Part shown: positions 37,101 to 43,694 of the stretch, one piece after another
Layout: every line of letters begins with the position of its first letter
Numbering within the stretch: the stretch's first letter is position 1
Assembly (NCBI GenBank): GCA_027061805.1
Contig: JAMOWA010000047.1
Location: forward strand, 1 to 64,000
Length of the DNA stretch: 64,000 bases
Source: Thermoanaerobaculia bacterium
GTDB lineage: Bacteria; Acidobacteriota; Thermoanaerobaculia; Thermoanaerobaculales; Sulfomarinibacteraceae
Direction: 5' to 3'
Program-made: the position numbers and the translations under genes
The notes under the pieces: model-generated
The model's input: only the letters and a program-made list of their open reading frames with translations
The model's database searches: none
What the model was told of the DNA's origin: nothing

Positions 37101-37150
37101 GCGAGGATGGCGATGACGGGGCGGCACGATGGGATCCGTTGTTCTGCCAT
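31124..37150 (-). CDS. Bacterial alpha-2-macroglobulin-type protease inhibitor
   Basis: 2008 residues. A signal peptide (VIAILAALLLGAATLPG) is followed by many MG beta-domains, including the Ig-like strand pattern TDRSVYRPGQTISWKVVAY and the late FLREGDRATLKVVVNN. The thioester site is YECTEQ (Cys1469 to Gln1472), which would form a covalent trap for proteases; the alpha/alpha toroid follows. The mature protein probably guards the periplasm or surface. No pbpC-type partner is adjacent. TACACT lies 6 bases before the ATG, so it is probably leaderless. Confidence 0.93.
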   Translation of the reverse strand: MAEQRIPSCRPVIAILAALLLGAATLPGLAPPPDPAPGGQVTWNDVDRLVADQKLEAASHLVGEILERAKASGDAGEWTRALVEEVKLRTALHGYETAVRFLRTEPWPDDPLARTALDLVYAHALATYVREYSWEIARRERVASGGEVDLRLWDMEQILAEANRAFLEAWKGREAWGAEPLGRLARYLEQNTYPPRIRGTLRDAVTYLWVEFLADSSFWSPAQSNGVYRLDLERLLAAEPGPCDLADPSVHPLTKLAVLLADLEGWHAAAGRDEAALEAFLERTRRLASAFSRAADHRTIRQRLERRLEAFDTSLPWWSMGQAELATLVRGEDSPDALVRARAIALEGRDRHPRSAGGRRCAAIVASIEAPAFSMSTMAADGPGRRSIQVTHRNARRLFFRAWRHDLVRQIESSDDCNLRPAWNEAQAIMRSGRPDASWTVELPPTPDHHDHVTYVTPPLEEPGAWLIVASMRESFSPANNVMVAENFLLTDLVLVVRDLDAGLEVTARSGRTGLPVPGATVTLYRHDWRNGHTVVDRETSDGDGRVLFPSRLVVRGSFFLLGHHGNDLTLQTSGNHWFPFRPGHARSACLVYTDRSVYRPGQTISWKVVAYKSGGRDEVRYRTLRDRTVTVRLRDANGDEVARAEVTTNDFGSAWGEFTVPTGRLLGAWRLETSPGGLASLRVEEYRRPTFEVELSPPDEPLRLNRPAAFGGTARYYFGLPVASGTVRWTVTREPVFPLWWSWWRPVPRTAPEVIAAGETELGPDGSFTVRFTPEADEREAASPGVSYRYRLAVDATDEGGETRSAERVFRLGFVAVEARLEDPPGFLAAGSPARLTVLRTDLDGTPVEGPGHWRLVELVQPERTLLPADQPRVIPGARQGNACRTPGDLLRPRWDSSYRPEAVLATWKEGREVVRGDLEHGPSGRAALDLPALDPGAYRLVYTTEDPFGATFTLTRNLVTAAPRGTPLALPLVLAAERDTVEAGKTARLLVHSGLRVQEMVLETWRDGRRIGRQVLHTDQEGNRVVEIPIRPEHHGGVGFTLTLLRDHQLLRQTVRLHVPWSDRRLDVAFATFRDRLRPGTRETFTVTVKSHDGKALEAGTAELLAYMYDRSLDIFAPHTPPDPLSLHPDRSLTGAARATLGVSSPVWQKSTLPPPPSFPVFRPDRIVEISGYGIGGPGRRSGPRYLMKAMAMGPPAAAAEDGVTEEVMVANAPVVEAAGTTPSHQEPPAGLRTNFAETAFWKPHLLLGPDGSAVITFEVPDSVTEWNVWVHAITWDLRSGSAHRTTRSVKELMVRPYLPRFLREGDRATLKVVVNNAGETPLEGTLELEIVDPGTGEDLRSLFGLDDDTARSVPFSVEPGKGTNLGFPLTVPARVGTVAFRVTARAGGFSDGEQRPVPVLPGRMHLVQSRFAALRDGERRTLEFEAMAAGDDPTLITDQLVVTVDAQLFYSVLDALPYLVDYPYECTEQTLNRFLSTGIVTSLFDHYPAVARMAEKLAQRETRFEAWGREDPNRRMELVETPWLVSSRGGGQEADGLLRILDPRIARAQRVSALAALEKAQASSGGFPWFPGGRPSPHMTLYVLAGFARGLEFGVDAPRGLVIRGWRYLHRHWITELADRALSDDCCWELVTWLNFVLSSYPDDDWTGGVFTADDRERMLDFSFRHWREHSPLLKGCLALTLERAGRHEDARRVWDSVMDSARTDPDLGTYWAPEERAWLWYNDTIETHAFALRVLSELDPDDPRRDGLVQWLLLNKKLNHWKSTRATAEVLYALAWYLDHEQALSVREEVSVTAGPRSQTFVFEPDAYTGAHNQLVIPGEEVDPSTMSTIEVARRGRGLAFASATWHFSTEKLPAAGDGDLFAVERRYYRRVNDGTRWVLRPLAEGEPLAVGDQVEVHLSIRARHAAEYVHLRDPRGAGFEPESLQSRWRWDLGLAWYEEVRDSGTEFFFEHLPAGEYTLKYRVRAGMAGAFRVAPATLQSMYAPEFAAYSSGTVLEVVRPDGS

Positions 37151-37156
37151 GACACC

Positions 37157-37162
37157 AGTGTA
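37157..37162 (-). promoter_or_regulatory. -10 box for leaderless alpha-2-macroglobulin gene
   Basis: TACACT on the minus strand is 6 bases from ATG 37150; there is no Shine-Dalgarno. Confidence 0.5.
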
Positions 37163-37205
37163 GACCCGGCGGGCCCGGAAAGGTTCCCCGAGAGCCCGTT
37201 CCGGG

Positions 37206-37655
37206 TCACGGGCCGATGAGGGGATCGTCGTCGGGAGGCGCCTCGGACCACTCCACGTCGATGGCCTCCGGATCCCGGGGGGCGCCGGAAGGCTGGAAGC
37301 GCCGGGACAGGGCCGCCACGAGGGACCGCCGCACCAGCGCCCGGACCGGTGGTGCCAGGAGGGCGAAGCCGCAGAGGTCCGTGAGGATGCCGGGGGTCAG
37401 CAGGAGCAGCCCCGCGGCCAGGATGAGCGCCGCGTCGGTGAGCCGTGCGGCGGGCAGGCGGCCCGCCTCGAGCTCGGCCTGGATGGCCCGCGCCGTGCGC
37501 AGCCCCTCCAGCCGGGCCAGCCACGCCCCCAGGATCCCGGTCCCGACCACCAGGGCCACGGTGGGGCCGATCCCCACCAGGGAGCCCACCTTCAGCAGGA
37601 GGACGATCTCCACCAGGGGGACCGTGATGAACAGGAGGGCGAGCCAGAACAGCAT
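37206..37655 (-). CDS. FxsA family membrane protein
   Basis: 149 residues. It begins [22 protein letters not shown], matching the FxsA start, then [17 protein letters not shown] and [25 protein letters not shown]; three to four membrane segments are likely. FxsA overproduction limits phage T7 exclusion in F-plasmid E. coli; its normal role is unknown. It is 7 bases after the thioredoxin gene and is probably co-transcribed. Confidence 0.85.
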   Translation of the reverse strand: MLFWLALLFITVPLVEIVLLLKVGSLVGIGPTVALVVGTGILGAWLARLEGLRTARAIQAELEAGRLPAARLTDAALILAAGLLLLTPGILTDLCGFALLAPPVRALVRRSLVAALSRRFQPSGAPRDPEAIDVEWSEAPPDDDPLIGP

Positions 37656-37662
37656 GGCGTGT

Positions 37663-38085
37663 TCAGCGCAGGTGGGGTGCGAGGCGCTCCAGCAGGGCCT
37701 GCTTCGGCAGCGCCCCCACCACCTGCTCCACGGGCCGGCCGTCCTTGAAGAGGATCAGGGTGGGGATGCTCTGGACCCGGTGGGTGCCGGCGGCCATGGG
37801 GCTTGCGTCCACGTTGACCTTCACCACCTTGAGCTTCCCCGCGAGCTCCGAGGCCAGCTCCTCCAGCACGGGGCCCACCATGCGGCAGGGGCCGCACCAG
37901 GGTGCCCAGAAGTCCACCAGCACCGGGACGGGGGCGTCCAGCTCCCGGGAGAAGGTGGCGTCGTCGGCCGTGACGATCCACGGCAGCGCGCCGCCGCACC
38001 TGCCGCACACGGGTGTCTTTCCAGCGGGCGGCGTGCCCACCCTGTTCTTCGCCCCGCAGGCGGGGCACCGGACGATCTCGCTCAT
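37663..38085 (-). CDS. trxC: Thioredoxin 2-type protein with N-terminal zinc finger
   Basis: 140 residues. The N-terminal CPAC and CGRC pairs (residues 7-10 and 27-30) are the zinc site of Trx2. The thioredoxin domain has the active site WCGPC and the cis-Pro segment [11 protein letters not shown]. It reduces disulfides in the cytoplasm. A GAGGAGGAT ribosome-binding site precedes the ATG. Position 24 of the finger region shows no anomalies; the fold is complete. Confidence 0.95.
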   Translation of the reverse strand: MSEIVRCPACGAKNRVGTPPAGKTPVCGRCGGALPWIVTADDATFSRELDAPVPVLVDFWAPWCGPCRMVGPVLEELASELAGKLKVVKVNVDASPMAAGTHRVQSIPTLILFKDGRPVEQVVGALPKQALLERLAPHLR

Positions 38086-38359
38086 GTCATCCTCCTCGTG
38101 GACAACAACCCGGCGCGGTGTCCGGATCTTCCCGGGGCTCCGCAGCCTGCCGTCACGGACCGGACTCCCAGGTCGCCCCCAGGCCCCGGGTGCGGTGGAC
38201 CCCGTTCCCCACGCTCACGCTGTTGCGGACCCGACTCTCGCCGGTCGCGACCTGGACGATCTCCGGGTCCGAGGGATCCCCTCCACATTTCATGGCCGGC
38301 CGGGGTACCATGTGCGGGCCCGCCGCGGGTCGGCGGGGACACCACCGTGGAGGCCGAGC

Positions 38360-39358
38360 ATGCCCGTGAACCTCAGGAACCGTCACTTCCTCAAGCTGCT
38401 GGACTTCGAGCCCGGGGAGATCCTCTTCCTCCTGGACCTCTCCCGGAACCTCCGGGACGCCAGGTACGGCGGCTACGAGGTGCCCAGGCTCGTCGGCAAG
38501 AACATCGCCCTCATCTTCGAGAAGACCTCCACGCGCACCCGGTGCGCCTTCGAGGTGGCGGCCTTCGACCAGGGGGCGCGCGTCACCTACCTGGGGCCCT
38601 CCGGCTCCCAGATCGGGCACAAGGAGACCATGAAGGACACGGCGCGGGTGCTGGGCCGCATGTACGACGGCATCGAGTACCGCGGCTTCGGCCAGGAGGT
38701 GGTGGAGACCCTGGCCGAGCACGCCGGGGTGCCCGTCTGGAACGGGCTCACCGACGAGTTCCACCCCACCCAGGTGCTGGCCGACGTGATGACCATGCTG
38801 GAGGCCTCGGGCAGGCCGCTGCACGAGATCTCCTTCTGCTACCTGGGCGACGCCCGGAACAACATGGGCAACTCCCTCATGGTGGGCGCGGCCAAGCTGG
38901 GCATGGACATCAGGCTGGCGGCACCCCGGGAGTGCTGGCCCGCCGACGCCCTCTACGAGACCTGCCTCGCCGTGGCGGAGGAGACCGGTGCCCGGATCCT
39001 CCGGACCGAGAGCGTGGAGGAGGGCGTGGCCGGGGTGGACTTCCTCTACACCGACGTGTGGGTCTCCATGGGCGAGCCCGCCGAGCGCTGGGCCGAGCGC
39101 ATCGCGCTGCTCAAGCCCTACCAGGTCAACGCGAGGGTGCTCGAGCTCACGGGCAACCCCGAGGTGGGCTTCCTCCACTGCCTGCCGGCCTTCCACAACG
39201 CCGAGACCGCCATCGGCGCCGAGATCCGCGAGAAGTTCGGCCTCGACGGCATGGAGGTCACCGAGGAGGTCTTCGAGTCGGAGCACTCCATCGTCTTCGA
39301 GCAGGCCGAGAACCGCCTCCACACCATCAAGGCCGTGATGGTGGCGACGTTGGGATGA
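38360..39358 (+). CDS. argF: Ornithine carbamoyltransferase
   Basis: 332 residues from ATG 38360 (GGAGG 6 bases upstream). Carbamoyl phosphate-binding STRT is in [11 protein letters not shown], with HPTQ in [11 protein letters not shown] and ornithine-binding motifs SMGE and HCLPAF. The start [11 protein letters not shown] matches catabolic/anabolic ArgF/ArgI proteins. It forms citrulline from ornithine and carbamoyl phosphate. No other arginine genes are adjacent, so the pathway direction cannot be told. Confidence 0.96.
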   Translation: MPVNLRNRHFLKLLDFEPGEILFLLDLSRNLRDARYGGYEVPRLVGKNIALIFEKTSTRTRCAFEVAAFDQGARVTYLGPSGSQIGHKETMKDTARVLGRMYDGIEYRGFGQEVVETLAEHAGVPVWNGLTDEFHPTQVLADVMTMLEASGRPLHEISFCYLGDARNNMGNSLMVGAAKLGMDIRLAAPRECWPADALYETCLAVAEETGARILRTESVEEGVAGVDFLYTDVWVSMGEPAERWAERIALLKPYQVNARVLELTGNPEVGFLHCLPAFHNAETAIGAEIREKFGLDGMEVTEEVFESEHSIVFEQAENRLHTIKAVMVATLG

Positions 39359-39909
39359 TCCCCCACCCGCCCGGAGACGCGGAGGCGCAGGATCGCGAAG
39401 ACGCGGAGAAGGTGGTGGAAAATCAGGAGCTTCGTGAGACGACAGACAGGAGACGTGAGACGAAGGAGTCCCCCGCTCCCGGCTGTGGAGTCGAGGAGAA
39501 CGGGGTTCCTTTCCCGTTCCCCACAGCCTTCACGGCCACGACGACGATCCCGGCTTCCTGAATCAAGAACAACGTACGAGGACGTGAAGAGATGAAGGCA
39601 TGCTCCCGACCGTCCGTCCGAGGCAGAGAGAGGGAGCAGGAGAGAGGAATGGGGTCTCGAGGGCTGGCGTGGGGTGCGGTGGCCCCGGCGGTGGTGCCCG
39701 GGTGCAACAGGCTCACGGGAGAGGTGGGCAACTGTGGCGAGGGGAGGGTGAAAGTGTACCGGGACGCGACAGATCAAGGGTGGAGATTCCGGGGGAGGTG
39801 AGGGATCCGCGAGGACAGGGCTTCCGTCCTGGATTGGATGGGGCCATGGGTGGAGAGATCGAGGAAGGGAAACCCGCTACAATCGTCGGTGGACGACAGG
39901 AGGTCTTGC
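39359..39909. other. Gene-free gap of 550 bases with extragenic repeat-like sequence
   Basis: The stretch at 39365-39415 alternates GACGCGGAG-like units, a type seen between genes in many high-GC bacteria and weakly echoed at 31098-31120. Further on there are purine-rich runs (39625-39660). TACAAT at 39879-39884 is a plausible -10 for the downstream protease gene. No gene was recognised. Confidence 0.55.
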
Positions 39910-40752
39910 ATGTCTGGTGGGCATTTCGATTTCATGAGCCTGTTCTGGTTGTTCCTGATCATCGCGTCGCTGCAGCCGCTGTTGCAGCAGCGGATGCTGG
40001 CGGGCGCGCGGCTGCGGCTGATGCGGGCCATCGAGAAGGCGCGGGGGAGCCGGCTGATCACGCTGATCCACCGTCAGGAGAAGATGGGCTTCCTGGGATT
40101 CCCGCTGGTGAAATTCATCGACATCCAGGACTCGGAGGAGGTGCTCCGGGCCATCAAGCTCACCTCGGACGACGTGCCCATCGACATGGTGCTGCACACG
40201 CCGGGGGGCCTGGTGCTCGCCGCGGAGCAGATCGCCATGGCGCTCAAGGCGCACCCGGCGAGGACCACGGTCTTCGTGCCCCACTACGCCATGTCCGGTG
40301 GGACGCTCATCGCGCTGGCGGCCGACGAGATCGTCATGGACTCCTGCGCGGTGCTCGGCCCGGTGGACCCGCAGCTGGGCCAGCGGGCTGCCGCGAGCAT
40401 CGTGCGCGTGGTGGAGAGCAAGGGGGTGAAGGACTGCGACGACGAGACCCTCATCCAGGCCGACACCTCCCGCATGGCGCTCGCCCAGGTGCGCAGGACG
40501 GTGATCCAGCTCCTGGAGGGCAAGCTCGAGCCCGACAGGGCCCGTGAGCTGGCCGACACGCTCTCCCAGGGCCACTACACCCACGACCACGCCTTCTACG
40601 TTCATGACATCCAGGACTTCGGCCTCAATGTCTCCACGGAGATGCCCAGGGAGATCTACGACCTCATGGAGCTCCACCCCCAGCCCACGCGGCAGATGCC
40701 CACCGTGGAGTACGTCCCCATGCCATACCCCAGGAGGGGGAACGAGGGGTAG
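39910..40752 (+). CDS. Membrane-anchored ClpP-class serine protease (SDH/SppA-like)
   Basis: 280 residues from ATG 39910 (AGGAGG upstream). One N-terminal membrane helix (MSLFWLFLIIASLQPLL) is followed by a ClpP/crotonase-type fold: MVLHTPGGLVLAA for the oxyanion loop, HYAMSGGTLIALAADEIVMD with the nucleophile Ser in MSGG, and VLGPVDPQLG. It matches the serine dehydrogenase proteinase family (COG0616-like). It would degrade membrane or signal peptides. It stands alone after a 550-base gap. Confidence 0.85.
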   Translation: MSGGHFDFMSLFWLFLIIASLQPLLQQRMLAGARLRLMRAIEKARGSRLITLIHRQEKMGFLGFPLVKFIDIQDSEEVLRAIKLTSDDVPIDMVLHTPGGLVLAAEQIAMALKAHPARTTVFVPHYAMSGGTLIALAADEIVMDSCAVLGPVDPQLGQRAAASIVRVVESKGVKDCDDETLIQADTSRMALAQVRRTVIQLLEGKLEPDRARELADTLSQGHYTHDHAFYVHDIQDFGLNVSTEMPREIYDLMELHPQPTRQMPTVEYVPMPYPRRGNEG

Positions 40753-40756
40753 GAGA

Positions 40757-41165
40757 TCACTCCAGGAAGAGTCCGGCGCCGGGGCCCAGGGAGAGGCCCA
40801 GGAGGAGCCAGGCCACGAGCGGGACCATCCAGGCCAGCATGAAGGCGATGGAGTGGGGGGGCATGGTGGCGATGACGGTGCCCAGGGGGGCGATGCCGAA
40901 GTCCTCCACCGTGGATTTCAGGATCCAGTCCAGACCCGCTCGGGACAGCAGGTCCACGAGAACCACCTCGGCCCCGCTCCCGGGGTCGGCCACGGAGACC
41001 CCAGCCTGGCGGCGAGCCACGAGAGCAGGATCAGGCCCAGGGCCAGCAGGGCGAAGATGGTGGCAGGGTGGGACAGGGCGTCGCCGATCCGTTCATCGGC
41101 GGCGAGGAACCGGGCGAGGATCGGGCAGTGGGGCCTTGGTGGCGGGTTTCCTCCTCCTGGGGCAT
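40757..41165 (-). pseudogene. AbgT-type transporter remnant: internal deletion plus frameshifts
   Basis: Reading the minus strand from ATG 41165 (GGAGG upstream) gives MPQEEETRHQGP, then a +1-type shift to ARFLAADERIGDALSHPATIF and ALLALGLILLSWLAARLG, then a second shift to GVSVADPGSG, VDLLSRAGLDWIL and FGIAPLGTVIATM. These are the first about 110 residues of an AbgT (p-aminobenzoyl-glutamate) family transporter. They run directly into PPHSIAFMLAW and LLGLSLGPGAGL, the AbgT C-terminus. About 350 central residues are missing, so it cannot work. Confidence 0.75.
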
Positions 41166-41240
41166 GTCCTCCAGTGATCCGGGGGGCACTCTACCCCAGA
41201 CGCCGCACCAGAGGGTGGGGGCCGGACCGGTAGGGGAGGT

Positions 41241-41690
41241 TCAGCTCCGGCAGGCCTCGATGCGGTCACGGACATCAGCGAGCCACGGAGCGTAGCGGGA
41301 TCCGGGAGCGATCCTCCCGGACTCGTGGAGCTCCCGCAGAATCCGGAGGCAACTTCTCCAGTGTTCGATGGCCGTGGGGCAGTCTCCAGACCGCTCTGCG
41401 AGCTCGCCCAGCTTGTAGTGGCTCACCACGAGGTCGGTCCGGGCGGTGAGGTTGCCGGGGTGTCCCGTGGCGAGAGTGGTGGAGATGCCAAGACCGCGAC
41501 GGTGGTAGGACTCCGCGGTGTGCTGGTCGCCTGTGGCCATGGCGATGTCACCCACCCTGTTGCAGCAGATGAGGAGGTCCCTCCAGGGCTCGGCATTGTC
41601 CTTGTTGAGGGCGAGGAGATCTTCGGCGATGCCGATGGCCTCGAGGTAGTGGGTCCGTGCCCTCGCGGGACGTCGGCACGGCCACCGTGG
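41241..41690 (-). pseudogene. 5'-truncated TPR protein fragment
   Basis: The frame ending at 41241 reads HYLEAIGIAEDLLALNKDN, EPWRDLLICCNRVGDIAMATGD and DLVVSHYKLGELAERSGDCPTAIEHW: three TPR-like units typical of the C-terminus of acidobacterial kinase/TPR proteins. Upstream of about 41690 the similarity stops without a start codon or promoter. It is probably the 3' part of a lost gene. An internal ATG at 41555 could start a 104-residue remnant. Confidence 0.6.
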
Positions 41691-41779
41691 GGAGGCCGGC
41701 CGGTGACGATGTCTATCCCGGATGGTACCGGTGGCGGAGGAACGGCCGGCACCATTCTCCCGGCGGAGGCCGGGAGCTG

Positions 41780-42766
41780 TCAGCTGTTGCTGGCAGGGGG
41801 TGTGCGTTCGGCCCGGTGGCCGGATCCGTCAAGGAGGGTCATGGCGATGGCGCCGTAGGCGACCGTCACCAGGAGCGACCAGAGGTGGACCGCGACGCCA
41901 CTGGCGGCGGCCACCTCCACGGGGACGCCCAGGGCGGCGAAGCCGGCTGTCCAGCCGGTCTCCATGGTGCCGAAGGTGCCCAGCACGCCCACCGGGACCA
42001 GCGTGGCCACCGTGGCCGAGGCCGTGCCCACGACCACCTGGCCGAAGGGCCAGGGGTGGCCCATGGCCCGGAGGAGGACCCAGACGGAGCTCCAGATGCC
42101 GGCCCAGGTCAGGAGCGTCAGGGCGAGGGCCGCGGCCAGCAGGGCGGGCCGGGATCGGAGCTCCTCCAGCGTGCGGCGCATCCTTCGGAGGCTCCGGGTC
42201 CAGCGCCTGCCGCGCCTGCCCCGCGGTGCGAGGAGCCGGGTGGCCAGCCCATCCGCCAGGCGGGCGAGAAGGGGCAGGAGCGGGAGCGGCAGGACGAGGA
42301 GGACGGCCGCGCCCAGGACGGCGGGGTGGCGGGTCCCCCAGGTGAGGGCCACGGCGCCGCCGGCCCAGGCGCCCAGGGCGGTCATGTCCAGGGCGCGCAG
42401 TGCCAGGGTGAGTCCGGCGCCCGTGGAGAGCGGGACGCCGGCCTCCCTCCAGAGGAGGGCCGGGAGCGCGAGCTCCCCCAGGCGGGCCGGGACCACCTGC
42501 ACCGTGGCCTGGGCGGCGGTGCCCACAGCCCACGAGCGGCCCAGTGGAAGCCGGGCCAGCAGCGCCAGGCGGAGCGCCCTGAGAAGCGTGACGAGCCCGT
42601 AGATCACGGTGAGCAGGACGACCCCGCGGGGATCGGTGGAGACCAGCAGCTCCACCACGCGGTGGAGGCCCGCCACGGCGAGCACGCCGGCCAGCAGCGC
42701 CAGGGCGATACCCCCGCGGAGGAGCCGCCCCCGCCGGGCCGGCCTCGCCCCGGGCTCAGTCGTCAC
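41780..42766 (-). CDS. UPF0104/LPG-synthase-TM family membrane protein (lipid or sugar-lipid flippase-like)
   Basis: 328 residues with about eight membrane helices. VYGLVTLLRALR, PARLGELALPALLWREAGVP and DMTALGAWAGG follow the lysylphosphatidylglycerol synthetase transmembrane-region family, seen also in polyprenol-glycan export systems. The GTG start at 42766 overlaps the GT2 gene by 11 bases, so it is the last gene of that operon. It probably moves or anchors the lipid-linked product of the glycosyltransferase (inference). Confidence 0.8.
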   Translation of the reverse strand: MTTEPGARPARRGRLLRGGIALALLAGVLAVAGLHRVVELLVSTDPRGVVLLTVIYGLVTLLRALRLALLARLPLGRSWAVGTAAQATVQVVPARLGELALPALLWREAGVPLSTGAGLTLALRALDMTALGAWAGGAVALTWGTRHPAVLGAAVLLVLPLPLLPLLARLADGLATRLLAPRGRRGRRWTRSLRRMRRTLEELRSRPALLAAALALTLLTWAGIWSSVWVLLRAMGHPWPFGQVVVGTASATVATLVPVGVLGTFGTMETGWTAGFAALGVPVEVAAASGVAVHLWSLLVTVAYGAIAMTLLDGSGHRAERTPPASNS

Positions 42767-43694
42767 CGCTCCGGTCCCGCTGGGCCTCCAGCAGCTCCTC
42801 CACCAGCCGCCGGTTCACGGCGATGAGGTCGGCCACCAGCCCCACCACCGCGATCTGGACCCCCACCACCACCAGGACCACCGCCAGGATCAGCGACTGG
42901 AGGTGGCCGCCGTCTCCGCCCAGGGAGAGGTAGAGGAAGCGGAGCAGGAGGAGGAGGCCGGCGAGGATGGGGAGGGTGCCCAGCCTCAGGAAGACCCGGA
43001 GGGGGTTGTAGAGCACCACCACCCGGGCCATGCTCTCCAGCGAGCGCACCACGTAGCCCAGGTTGGAGCGGAAGAGCCTGGATGGGCGCTGAGGGCCCTC
43101 GTTGACGCGGATCGGGACCGACACCACACGGAGGCCCGCCTCGCCCGCCTGGAGGATGGTCTCCAGGGTGTAGGTGAAGCGCGTGAAGACGTGGAGGCGC
43201 GTGGCCGCCGCCCTCGAGATCGCCCGGAACCCCGAGGTGGCGTCCCGGACCTCGGTGCCCGAGAGCTTCCGGACGACCCAGGAGCCCAGGCTCTGGAGGA
43301 GCCGCTTGGTGGGGGAGAAGTGGGGCAGGGAGGCCACGCCCCGGTCGCCGATGACCATGTCGGCCTCGCCCCGCAGGATGGGCGCCACGAGATCCGGGAT
43401 GCAGGAGGCGTCGTACTGGTTGTCGGCGTCGGTGTTGACGATCACGTCCGCACCCATGCGGAGCGACTCGCGGAGGCCCGCGGCGAAGCTCATGGCCAGG
43501 CCCCGGTGGCCCGGCATGGCGAGCACGCGGGCGCCGTGCTCCGCGGCCACCTCGCGGGTGCGGTCGGTGGACCCGTCGTCGATGACGAGCACCTCCACCC
43601 GGTCGAAGCCCGGGACCTCCCGGGGGAGGGCCTCCAGCGTCCCGCCCAGGCTCTCCTCCTCGTTCCACGCGGGGATCTGGATCACGAGCTTCAC
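42756..43694 (-). CDS. Family 2 glycosyltransferase, dolichol-phosphate-mannose synthase-like
   Basis: 312 residues from GTG 43694. The GT-A domain has IQIPAWNEEESL, VIDDGSTDRT and NTDADNQYD (metal-binding DAD), then SGFRAISR. Two C-terminal membrane helices follow (LPILAGLLLLLRFLYL and LILAVVLVVVGVQIAVVGLV). Such enzymes charge polyprenyl phosphate with a sugar. It overlaps the YfhO-like gene by 4 bases and the next gene by 11. Confidence 0.9.
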   Translation of the reverse strand: MKLVIQIPAWNEEESLGGTLEALPREVPGFDRVEVLVIDDGSTDRTREVAAEHGARVLAMPGHRGLAMSFAAGLRESLRMGADVIVNTDADNQYDASCIPDLVAPILRGEADMVIGDRGVASLPHFSPTKRLLQSLGSWVVRKLSGTEVRDATSGFRAISRAAATRLHVFTRFTYTLETILQAGEAGLRVVSVPIRVNEGPQRPSRLFRSNLGYVVRSLESMARVVVLYNPLRVFLRLGTLPILAGLLLLLRFLYLSLGGDGGHLQSLILAVVLVVVGVQIAVVGLVADLIAVNRRLVEELLEAQRDRSGDD

